Origin: Hyphomonadaceae bacterium
GTDB lineage: Bacteria; Pseudomonadota; Alphaproteobacteria; Caulobacterales; Aquidulcibacteraceae
DNA length: 49,220 nt
Direction: 5' to 3'
Assembly (NCBI GenBank): GCA_021731815.1
Contig: JAKFWO010000017.1
Coordinates: 1 to 49,220, forward strand
The position numbers were made by a program, and so were the translations under genes. Below the pieces are notes generated by a model. It searched no databases. It was given only the letters and a program-made list of their open reading frames with translations, and was not told where the DNA came from. Of the stretch, positions 1-7,529 are shown in pieces. Positions within the stretch are counted from its first letter, which is position 1. Every line of letters begins with the position of its first letter.

Positions 1-36
1 GTGGTAAGGCTGGGTGTGGGGCTGGGGGTCACGCAT
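1..36 (-). CDS. 5' end of an unidentified gene running off the left edge
   Basis: An ATG on the minus strand at 36 opens a frame reading MRDPQPHTQPYH up to the window edge. It begins 12 bases after the stop codon of the branching-enzyme-like gene and has the same direction, so it is probably the next gene of that operon. Twelve residues are too few to name a family. A GH13 sugar hydrolase or another glucan enzyme would fit the neighbourhood, but that is inference. No strong ribosome-binding site is visible. Confidence 0.35.
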   Translation of the reverse strand, partial: MRDPQPHTQPYH

Positions 37-48
37 GAAATTTGTCCA

Positions 49-2028
49 TCATCCCCGGAACCGGCCCGGAACCCGTTCGGGAAATTCGATCGGCAGGTTC
101 CCGGCAAGATTCTCCCAAACAGTGAGACTGCGACCGGGCAGCATCGCGGAATTCCCGGGGCGGAAGACCATTTCGTCTTCCGTATCGCCAAACTCGCCGG
201 CCTTCGCACCGAATTCACCCGATTTTCGCCAGCGCCCCCCATTGGGGCAGGGAAAATCGCGGGGTGCAGGCGCGGGATTGAAGGCACACAACCAGGTGTC
301 GCCGCGCGCGAATGCAATGACATTATCTGCCCCCCGGCGTGGATCATCGATCACGCGCAATTCGCCCTGCATGCCAAATCCGGCGAGAAGCTGCATGATC
401 GCCGCGACCCGCCCGGAGCCTGCCAGCTCAGCCGGGATCGCTTTCACCCCGGGCAAGGCAAGGAACAGGGCGAATGCCAGTTCGATCTCGGCTGAACCGG
501 GATGTTTCATCGGTTCCCGCCCGAAGGTCAGGAAGGATCGCGGACCGGGCAGGGACCCGAGCGCCAAAGCCCGCGCAACATGATCCCCGAGGAGCCCGGT
601 CCAGTGCCGCGCGCCGGAAAAATCGAAGCCGAGCCCCCCGATGCTTCCCGGCTGGGTCAGTCCCGGCCAGCCAATCCCGTCACACGCAATCCGAACAAGG
701 CCGGGCGCACGCATGGCCAGCACCTCGTTCTGGCAGCGGAGGAAGTCGACGGCCGCCGGATCCACCTCGCGGTCCCGGGCGTCGCCACGGTCATCGGATG
801 CAGGCCAGCGCAGGACTTCTCCCACGTCCTGAATCGCTATTCCGTCGAAGCCGAACCGCTCGATGGCGTCGAGCAAGGCACAGACGAGGAAATTGGCGAC
901 CTCATAGCGCGCATAATTATAGCGCCGGGTTTGTGTGTCGTCGTTGGCGGCAGGCGAGGACCCGGAATTTTCATAGAGGCTGGAACCGTCAAAACCGGCC
1001 AGCCCATGCGGATTGAGAGGAAATACGCTGACAGGCCAGTCCATCAATACATTGAGGCCGCGGGAATGGGCGTGGCCAATAATGGCGGCAATCCCCGTTG
1101 CCCCGCCCCAGGCGGCTGCGGGGCACATCGCAGCAATCGGAACCCCGCTCACCCCCGGCCCGGCCGGCGCTTCCATGACCTGCGAGAGCCACAGCCCGGT
1201 AAACCCTGAATCGGCGAGAAAATCCACACGGCTCATAAGGTGTTCCAGACCAACCCGGCCATCGTCCGGTGGGTCGAGCAGCGCCAAAAGGCTTGAAGCC
1301 CGGCCGCTCGGGGGCCTCCGCAAGCGCCCGGATTCCGCTGGCCCTGTGGCGACTGATGCTCCGGGGCTCACCGGCGACAATGCCCGGGACATGGGATCGC
1401 GCCGTCGCAATCGCGTGCCGTCTTCTGCCAAAACATCGAACGCATAATGCGCGCCGGGGGCAAGATCGGGTTCGAAAAATTCCCAGACCCCGATTTCGTG
1501 ACGAAAGCGCATGGGCCGTGCCCGGAAATCCCACTGATTCCAGTCTCCCGTAACCGCGACCTGGCGCGCCAGCGGGGCCCAGACCGCAAAAGCAAGGCCC
1601 GAAACGCCCGACAAGGTCAGGGGTCGGGCACCCAGAATATGGTGTGCGTTCCAGCAGCGCCCGGCCTTGAGATCCACCGCATCTTTCGCACTGATCACAA
1701 GACCGAAACGATAGGGATCTTCCGCAATCCGCTCGCCGCCGGCATCGGCGATCCTCAGCCGATAGTGAAGGCCGGGAGCCAGCCAGTCCGCTGCACCGTA
1801 GAAAAAACCATGGCCAAGATCCCGCAATTCGAGATTGGCTCCTTCGGCCTCGACCCTCACGCGGACAGCATCGGGTGCCATCACCCGCACGCTAAATCCC
1901 GGCCCGCGCGGCCTCGGATGCAGGCCAAGCACCCGGAACGGGTCGCCATGCGCGCCGGCGGCCAGCATTTCGATGTCGTCGCCGAGCAGGGAAAGGCCGA
2001 GCAGGGAAAGGATGGAAGTGCTGCCCAT
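49..2028 (-). CDS. Glycogen branching enzyme (GlgB)-like protein with lost active site
   Basis: 659 residues colinear with GlgB (about 730 in E. coli). Two N-terminal CBM48-like beta domains (about 20-110 and 130-220; e.g. DPYRFG at 104-109, FAVWAP at 147-152) precede a GH13 barrel (about 245-540) and a C-terminal beta domain. Fold-level landmarks are kept: GFTGLWL, GLNVLMDW, FDGSSLYE, YNYARYEVANFLV, IERFGFDG, GGLGF. Catalytic motifs are not. Region I DWVPGHFP reads DWPVSVFP (330-337). Region II with the nucleophile Asp reads GIAIQDV, Gln at 400. The acid/base AEES motif reads ACDG (448-451). The SHDEV motif reads FGREP (502-506). The conserved YEVHLGSWR stretch is gone. The start at 2028 is chosen because it follows the regulator stop by 2 bases; the frame is open further upstream, but only over the regulator gene. 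The frame is intact, so this looks like a maintained pseudoenzyme, perhaps a glucan-binding or regulatory protein, rather than a decaying gene. Confidence 0.85.
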   Translation of the reverse strand: MGSTSILSLLGLSLLGDDIEMLAAGAHGDPFRVLGLHPRPRGPGFSVRVMAPDAVRVRVEAEGANLELRDLGHGFFYGAADWLAPGLHYRLRIADAGGERIAEDPYRFGLVISAKDAVDLKAGRCWNAHHILGARPLTLSGVSGLAFAVWAPLARQVAVTGDWNQWDFRARPMRFRHEIGVWEFFEPDLAPGAHYAFDVLAEDGTRLRRRDPMSRALSPVSPGASVATGPAESGRLRRPPSGRASSLLALLDPPDDGRVGLEHLMSRVDFLADSGFTGLWLSQVMEAPAGPGVSGVPIAAMCPAAAWGGATGIAAIIGHAHSRGLNVLMDWPVSVFPLNPHGLAGFDGSSLYENSGSSPAANDDTQTRRYNYARYEVANFLVCALLDAIERFGFDGIAIQDVGEVLRWPASDDRGDARDREVDPAAVDFLRCQNEVLAMRAPGLVRIACDGIGWPGLTQPGSIGGLGFDFSGARHWTGLLGDHVARALALGSLPGPRSFLTFGREPMKHPGSAEIELAFALFLALPGVKAIPAELAGSGRVAAIMQLLAGFGMQGELRVIDDPRRGADNVIAFARGDTWLCAFNPAPAPRDFPCPNGGRWRKSGEFGAKAGEFGDTEDEMVFRPGNSAMLPGRSLTVWENLAGNLPIEFPERVPGRFRG

Positions 2029-2030
2029 GA

Positions 2031-2843
2031 TCAGGATCCGGACGCCTGCCGAAACACGCTGGAACGCTGTTGTTCGAATACCCAGCCTCCGAGCAGAATG
2101 TGAAGCGCAAGTCGCAGCCCAAGCCAATCGGGAGTCGCATTCGTGACGACAGGCACACAACAATCGGCGAGGCCGGCAAGAGAATCCGGAGATTGCGCAT
2201 CGGTTGATGGCCCGAGCACGATCAGGCGGGCTCCCCGGGCTTTGGCACAGCGTGCGGCACGCATCGGAATCTGTAAGTCCTCCGACAGAGAACGCAGGGC
2301 CAGCGCGACAATGCAAATGCCTTCGCCGGTCACATCGGCCTGTTGTTCGATAATCGGGATTTCACCTCCGGCCTCTGCCACGCCACCGGCGCGGACACAG
2401 GAAAGCTTCGCGTCCTCCGCCAGCCCCCGGTAATCGCAGAGCCCCCAGAACAAGAGCCCTCGGCCAGCCGCCATCAGATCGACGGCTCGCGCATAGCCCG
2501 CATCCGGAATCAGCTTCCGCATCTCGAACAGGGTTTCGAAGGCGTGGTGGAGTGTCTGCTGGCCAAGAAACGCGACGGGCTCGGCCGGCGTCGCCTCACT
2601 GAAGCGGGCGGGTGTGAAGCGGCCAAGATCGCGGGCGATCTGGCGCTTGAGATCCTGAACCCCCACACAGCCAATCGCCCGGCAAAAGCGCATCACCGTG
2701 GGTTCGCTGGCTTCGGCCGCCGCCGCGATCATCCGGATGGAGGCCCCGGCGGTCAGTGTCGGCCGGGCGAGCACGACTTCAGCCACGCGGCGCTCCGAGG
2801 GACGGAGCTCGGGCAACAGGGACTGGATGCGCGCGAGGATCAT
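2031..2843 (-). CDS. RpiR/HexR-family transcriptional regulator (HTH + SIS)
   Basis: 270 residues. The N-terminal RpiR-type helix-turn-helix (1-77) is close to HexR: LRPSERRVAEVVLARP and the recognition region SEPTVMRFCRAIGC. A SIS (sugar isomerase) fold follows (about 115-250). In HexR this fold binds Entner-Doudoroff intermediates such as KDPG, and the family controls sugar catabolism and uptake. Here the SIS signature segments are degenerate: FWGLCDYRGLAEDA replaces a GxGxS-type loop and ALALRSLSEDL replaces the SxSGxT-type loop, so the ligand may differ. I chose ATG 2843, which gives the normal family N-terminus; an upstream TTG at 2882 is less likely. A GTAGCAAAACTAC palindrome (minus-strand reading) lies 46-58 bp upstream of the start, suggesting autoregulation. 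The gene is 2 bp from the GlgB-like gene and surely cotranscribed with it. Confidence 0.85.
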   Translation of the reverse strand: MILARIQSLLPELRPSERRVAEVVLARPTLTAGASIRMIAAAAEASEPTVMRFCRAIGCVGVQDLKRQIARDLGRFTPARFSEATPAEPVAFLGQQTLHHAFETLFEMRKLIPDAGYARAVDLMAAGRGLLFWGLCDYRGLAEDAKLSCVRAGGVAEAGGEIPIIEQQADVTGEGICIVALALRSLSEDLQIPMRAARCAKARGARLIVLGPSTDAQSPDSLAGLADCCVPVVTNATPDWLGLRLALHILLGGWVFEQQRSSVFRQASGS

Positions 2844-2888
2844 GGGGATCTCGAAAAATGCCGCGCCAGCAGATGCCGGCAACGCAAC

Positions 2889-2901
2889 GTAGTTTTGCTA
2901 C
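2889..2901 (-). promoter_or_regulatory. Candidate RpiR/HexR operator (regulator side)
   Basis: GTAGTTTTGCTAC, which reads GTAGCAAAACTAC on the minus strand. The 4-bp arms GTAG/CTAC are perfect, and the site matches the one at 3120-3132 in 12 of 13 positions. HexR operators in other proteobacteria are pseudopalindromes of the form TGTAnT-3 bases-AnTACA, which this resembles. It lies 46-58 bp upstream of the regulator ATG, a position fitting autorepression. Confidence 0.65.
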
Positions 2902-3119
2902 CGTCAACTTGCGATATCTGCAAGCTGGCGTGTCGGGTTCCCCCCGCAGGCCGGCCGGCATGTTCAGCCGGTTCCCGGGAATCCTCGGTCCAACCAACAC
3001 AGATTTGAGGGATCCATGATCCGGTTTCACCCTCGATCACAAAACATTCGCTGTGTGACAAAAACAGCACGCAATTCGCGATCTTTTCTGTTCGAGCGCT
3101 CTGGACGGACACGCATTGC

Positions 3120-3132
3120 GTAGTAAAACTAC
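3120..3132 (+). promoter_or_regulatory. Candidate RpiR/HexR operator (TonB receptor side)
   Basis: GTAGTAAAACTAC is a perfect palindrome with 5-bp arms GTAGT/ACTAC around AAA. It is located 94-106 bp upstream of the TonB receptor ATG at 3226. The near identity to the site in front of the regulator suggests that one regulator controls both transcription units. Confidence 0.7.
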
Positions 3133-3225
3133 CTTCGGGACGGATTCCGGTTTCACCGCGCATCCGCAGAAAACAGCCGGACACGTCGCGACCAACAGCG
3201 ATGGCGGCATTTCAGGGAGAGGCAC

Positions 3226-6147
3226 ATGTCGTCGCAGGAATTGAATCGGCGCGTAATCTGGCTGACAAGCACGGCGGGCCTTGCTTTGACGCTCTATCTC
3301 GGGCTTCCGGCCCAGGCCTTTGCCGAGGAACGGGAACCCGATCCGGCAGTGGTTGTGGCGCAACAGGCCCAGGTTCCACCGGCCGATGCCGCGGCAGAAG
3401 AAGAGGAAGAAGAAATTGAAACGCTGATCGTCACCGGCTTCCGCCAGAGCCTGACCAATGCGATCGCCAACAAGCGCCGCGCCGATATCATCATTGAATC
3501 CATCAGCGCCGAGGATCTTGGCCGCCTTCCGGACGTTTCAGTCGCAGAAGCCCTGGCCAGACTTCCGGGTGTCGCCTCGCAGCGTACCGACGGCCAGTCA
3601 AGCGCCATCAATATCCGCGGGATCAGCCAAAACCTCGTCTTTGCCACCCTGAACGGGCGCGAGCAGGTCACCCAGAATGGCAATCGTTCGGTCGAATTCG
3701 ACCAATATCCTTCCGAATTGCTGGCCGGTGCAGATGTCTACAAATCCCCCAAGGCATCACTGATCGAAGGTGGCCTCGCGGGGACAGTCGAATTGAAGAC
3801 CCTGCGGCCGCTCGATCGTGACAAACGCAGTTTCTCGGTCAATGTGCGTGGCAGCTATAATGACCGCGCCAATGAAATTCTGGATGCCAACTCGCTCGGA
3901 TACCGTGTCAGCGGTTCCTATGTCGACCAGTTCGCCGAAGACAGAATTGGCGTTTCGATCGGTTATGCCCGCCTCGTCCAGCCGGATGTTTCGGTGCGAT
4001 TTGTCGGTTTCGACTATGCAGGTCGCTCGCGGGACTTCAACGCCGATGGCCTGACAGATAACCCAAGCTTCGGGTTTGAAACCGAACAACAGGGTGGACG
4101 CAACATTCGCGACGGTGTGTTCGGAACCTTTCAGGTAAAACCGAACAGTGTTTTCGAATGGACGACGGATTTCTTCTATAGCCGCTTCCAGACCGACAGT
4201 GTCGGCCGCGGCGTGCGCGTGATCGGCACGCAGGAAGTCAATGGCACCAACACTGTCGTCACCAATCCCACCGTTGCCGGGCGCGCCCTGATCGGGGGGA
4301 ATTTTGCCCGGAATATCGGTGCCCCGACACTCGCGGGCGGCGGATTCGGCCTGACGATCCAGGGCATCAATGACGATCAGCGGGATCGCAACAATCTTTT
4401 CACACTGGGATCGCAGGCCAAATTCACCTTTGACCGGTTGACTTTGAGCGGGGATTTTACCTGGTCGCGTGCGGAAAGCACTTTCGCCAATGAAGTCAGT
4501 GCTATCCTGCCCATCGTCGCACAGAGCGCCCCGGTAACTTCGGGCAATGGCAATTTCCCGACCGCGCCGGTATTGGGGACAAATACCAGCGTGCAAATCC
4601 TGTTGCGCGGCGTGGACCTTCCTCAGGTCGCGTTCGGACAGGATTTGACCGATCGCAATCTTCATCGGCTGGCACGATTTGGTGTCTTCCCGTTTGAAAA
4701 CGAGGACCGGCTGTTTGCCTTCCGGGGTGATGCCAATTACCGCTTCGACAGCTTTATCAGCTCCATCGATTTCGGAGTGCGCTATTCGACCCGGGATGCC
4801 TCGCAATTTCGTGAATCTGCTGATTTCGGAAACGACGCAGGCTTTTTCCAGTTTGCCGAAACACCGCTTCCGCCAATTCAGCTGACCGAAGCCAATTCTT
4901 CCATCCAGTGCTTCCGGGGTGCCTTCGCCGCCGCCGGGTTCCCCTGCTTCATTGCGGTGAACGACCCGCGCGGACTGGTCGAGGCGCAATTGGGCGGGCC
5001 AGTGGTTCCCGATCAGGACCAGGGCTTTACCCGCAACGACACCTTCATCGTCAGTGAGGACGTGATTGCCGGCTACATTCAGGCCAATCTGGACACGGCG
5101 GTGTTCGGCGGGGTGCGCCTGACGGGCAATGTCGGATTGCGCGTCGTGCGGACCGAGCAATCCTCGTTCAACCAGGAAGTCGAGGCGGTGACCGGGCAAG
5201 GAAGCGTTGGACGCAGCTACACCCAGTTCCTGCCCTCAGGGAACTTCAATTTCCAATTGGGTGAGAATGATGTTCTGCGCTTGGCTGCATCACGTGCAAT
5301 ATCCCGCGCGCCGATCGGCCAGCTGGGTGGCGGCGTGGGCGTAGGCTTCAGTGTCGCCAATAATCGCCTTGAAGGCGGCGGCGGCGGCAATGCGGGCCTG
5401 TTGCCATTCCTCGCCAATCAGGGGGATATTTCCTACGAGCATTATTTCGGCAAAACGGGAATTTTCTCTTTCGCCTTGTTCTACAAGAATATTGAATCCT
5501 TCATCGTCTCCGAAGAGGATGAAGCGTTCGACTTCCTGGCAGCCGGACTGCTTCCCTTGCTGAGCGACACCAACCTTGCCCTGTTTGCGGCAGCGGAAGT
5601 CGGGCCCAACCCTCCCGGCGTGGTGGGTCGTTTCAATGGCCCCGGCAATGGTCAGGGCGGCTTTGTCCGCGGGCTTGAAATCGCGGCGACGGGAAGCGCA
5701 TCTTTCCTGCCGGGTGCCTGGAGTGGTCTCGGTGCAACCCTCAGCTATTCCTACACGGACAGCCAAATCAATTTTGAGGCAGGCAATAGCGGCGAAACCC
5801 TGGTCCTGCCGCTGCCCGGCCTTTCCAATCACGTGTTCAACGCCAACTTGTTTTACGAATGGGCGGCTTTCTCCAACCGGGTCGGGATTCGCTACCGGAC
5901 GAATTTCATCTCGCCGCAGATCGGAATTAACCAGCAATTGCCGTTCACCAATAGCGAGCTCGTGATTGACTATCAGGCTTCCTACAAATTCCCGGACACC
6001 AGCCCCCTCAAGGGCTTCACCTTGTTGGCGCAGGCCAATAATTTGACGGATGAGCCAGTGCGCACCTTCTTCGGTTCGGAAGCACAAACGGGAACGCTGC
6101 AATTCTTCGGCCGGCAATTCTTTTTCGGCGCGAGCTACACATTCTGA
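3226..6147 (+). CDS. TonB-dependent receptor, Xanthomonas/Caulobacter (MalA-like) type
   Basis: 973-residue outer-membrane active transporter. A signal peptide (about 1-33, cleavage near AQAFA) and an acidic linker with six Glu lead into the TonB box/plug start ETLIVTGFRQSLTNAI (about 65-80). The plug has the typical run ISAEDLGRLPDVSVAEALARLPGV and the INIRGIS motif. The C-terminal part is a 22-strand-type barrel ending in FGASYTF with a terminal Phe. This class, which includes the maltodextrin receptor MalA of Caulobacter, mostly imports oligosaccharides. Context agrees: the HexR-like regulator and the GlgB-like protein are divergent, with matched operators. The start is fixed by GGGAGAGG 3 bp upstream of the ATG. 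A terminator follows at 6229. The substrate is inferred to be a sugar or glucan but is not shown. Confidence 0.88.
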   Translation: MSSQELNRRVIWLTSTAGLALTLYLGLPAQAFAEEREPDPAVVVAQQAQVPPADAAAEEEEEEIETLIVTGFRQSLTNAIANKRRADIIIESISAEDLGRLPDVSVAEALARLPGVASQRTDGQSSAINIRGISQNLVFATLNGREQVTQNGNRSVEFDQYPSELLAGADVYKSPKASLIEGGLAGTVELKTLRPLDRDKRSFSVNVRGSYNDRANEILDANSLGYRVSGSYVDQFAEDRIGVSIGYARLVQPDVSVRFVGFDYAGRSRDFNADGLTDNPSFGFETEQQGGRNIRDGVFGTFQVKPNSVFEWTTDFFYSRFQTDSVGRGVRVIGTQEVNGTNTVVTNPTVAGRALIGGNFARNIGAPTLAGGGFGLTIQGINDDQRDRNNLFTLGSQAKFTFDRLTLSGDFTWSRAESTFANEVSAILPIVAQSAPVTSGNGNFPTAPVLGTNTSVQILLRGVDLPQVAFGQDLTDRNLHRLARFGVFPFENEDRLFAFRGDANYRFDSFISSIDFGVRYSTRDASQFRESADFGNDAGFFQFAETPLPPIQLTEANSSIQCFRGAFAAAGFPCFIAVNDPRGLVEAQLGGPVVPDQDQGFTRNDTFIVSEDVIAGYIQANLDTAVFGGVRLTGNVGLRVVRTEQSSFNQEVEAVTGQGSVGRSYTQFLPSGNFNFQLGENDVLRLAASRAISRAPIGQLGGGVGVGFSVANNRLEGGGGGNAGLLPFLANQGDISYEHYFGKTGIFSFALFYKNIESFIVSEEDEAFDFLAAGLLPLLSDTNLALFAAAEVGPNPPGVVGRFNGPGNGQGGFVRGLEIAATGSASFLPGAWSGLGATLSYSYTDSQINFEAGNSGETLVLPLPGLSNHVFNANLFYEWAAFSNRVGIRYRTNFISPQIGINQQLPFTNSELVIDYQASYKFPDTSPLKGFTLLAQANNLTDEPVRTFFGSEAQTGTLQFFGRQFFFGASYTF

Positions 6148-6228
6148 GGCCGCTTCCGTCCGGACCGGCAGGTTCGGGCGGGACGCGTTCCTGAGTGTTT
6201 CGGGGACACATCGGGCCGAACACATATC

Positions 6229-6260
6229 GGGCCGTCGGGATTTTCCCGGCGGCCCTTTTT
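6229..6260 (+). terminator. Rho-independent terminator after the TonB receptor
   Basis: An 11-bp stem GGGCCGTCGGG / CCCGGCGGCCC with one T-G wobble and an ATTTT loop is followed directly by TTTTT (6256-6260). It lies 82 bp past the receptor stop codon and is the clearest intrinsic terminator in the window. Confidence 0.85.
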
Positions 6261-6382
6261 CCGATTCCGGCGGTGCGTCGGGTCCTTCGGCGTACCGGAC
6301 ACTTCAACCGCAGCCAGACAACAGGAATCCTCCGCACGGGAGGCTCACGGAACGGTCCCAATTCCGCATTTCAGGGATTGGC

Positions 6383-7459
6383 TCAGGCAGTTTCTGCGCC
6401 CGCAAGGTGGCGCGCGGCCAGGCGCTTGCGCCGCCGCTCGGCCAGTTCGGCACCGAGACGTTCGACAAAAAACGCGTCGCACCCGATGCACAGATTGGCA
6501 TAAGGCGCGCCGGCGGTGGTCGTGATATGCGAACTCGCCTTGAAACCCTCGCGCGACAGGCCGGCATATTCGCCCATGCGCTCGGGGTCGCCATCATTCA
6601 GGGCCTGCATGGCCGGATGGGCCTTGAGGTCATCGAGAATGTCGACGAGCCGTTCCTCGGTCAGATTGCCGAGCGAGGCCCTGGTCTTCAGGCAACAGGG
6701 ATAGATCGAGCCGTCGGGCTCGATCGAAATCTCTGATCCCGCATGGCCATGATTGAGAAAACCCTTGCCCCCCGCCCAGCGCGCGCAGAAATTGGTGCCA
6801 TAATCGGCGCGCGACAGCCCGTTCTGCCAGGCCCGCCCGCGCGGCCAGATTTCGCCGATCCACTGGTCGGGCTCGGCCCCGAAACAGACGAAATACGGCC
6901 CCGGCTGTGTAAGATAATCGCGGGTGCCCCGCCCATCGGGACCATGATCGACATCGGCCTCGCGCACGCCAAACTTTTCCATCATGCGCAGGATCTTTTC
7001 CCGGAAGGCGTATTTCCTGTCCCCCTCCATCCCGGCATGGAAATCATCCATGGAGGCGATCGCGATCATCCAGATGCCGCGCTCCAGCAATTCCTCGATC
7101 TGATGCTCGGTCAGCGTGTCACCGGTGGTCTGGATGGACAAAAGCGGGGCCTGCGCGCCATAACGCGCCTTCACGGCGGCGAGCACCGGATAGAGCAATT
7201 CCTCGCGCACGCCATCGAGCATCACTTCCCCGCCCGCAAGGATCAGGCGCCCGCGCCGGCGCAAGGCGGGGCCATCTGCCTGCGGCTCGAGCCAGCTGAA
7301 ATCATCGGGCAGATTGGCGATGATGCGGTGAAAGGCCTGACGCCCCTCATTCACCACTTGCGTGAACGCCTCGCGCACATAAGGCCGGAAGCGGTCATCA
7401 TAGCAATGCTTGCACTTGCGGTGGCAGGCCCAGGTGAGAACCCAATAGATCGATTCCAT
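6383..7459 (-). CDS. Radical SAM protein with SPASM-like C-terminal cysteines
   Basis: 358 residues. The radical SAM 4Fe-4S motif CxxxCxxC is CHRKCKHC (Cys12, 16, 19), unusually close to the N-terminus. The SAM-binding GGE motif is LAGGEVML (75-82). A second cysteine set, Cys225, Cys255/256 and CIGC (324-327), together with IEPDGSIYPCC, is of the SPASM/twitch kind that holds an auxiliary cluster. Such proteins modify peptides or mature enzymes, but no precursor peptide gene is seen nearby. It lies 70 bp downstream of asd on the same strand and may be cotranscribed. The substrate is unknown. Confidence 0.8.
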   Translation of the reverse strand: MESIYWVLTWACHRKCKHCYDDRFRPYVREAFTQVVNEGRQAFHRIIANLPDDFSWLEPQADGPALRRRGRLILAGGEVMLDGVREELLYPVLAAVKARYGAQAPLLSIQTTGDTLTEHQIEELLERGIWMIAIASMDDFHAGMEGDRKYAFREKILRMMEKFGVREADVDHGPDGRGTRDYLTQPGPYFVCFGAEPDQWIGEIWPRGRAWQNGLSRADYGTNFCARWAGGKGFLNHGHAGSEISIEPDGSIYPCCLKTRASLGNLTEERLVDILDDLKAHPAMQALNDGDPERMGEYAGLSREGFKASSHITTTAGAPYANLCIGCDAFFVERLGAELAERRRKRLAARHLAGAETA

Positions 7460-7529
7460 CGAATGACTTTCTGTCGGTCAGGGCGCGACACGAATCGGCG
7501 GCAGCGCACATCTGAACCACGACCGCGTG

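Larger units (their letters stand above)
2844..3225. other. Divergent regulatory region between RpiR regulator and TonB receptor
   Basis: 382 bases without a gene separate the two divergent starts. They hold the two matching palindromes (2889-2901 and 3120-3132), a 12-bp direct repeat TCCGGTTTCACC (3020-3031 and 3146-3157) and a strong ribosome-binding site GGGAGAGG (3215-3222) just before the receptor ATG. No convincing sigma-70 hexamers could be fixed by eye. Confidence 0.7.

Noticed and set aside
3757-5199. Open frame of 480 codons on the minus strand
   Set aside because: It lies entirely opposite the first TonB receptor and shows no protein family pattern.
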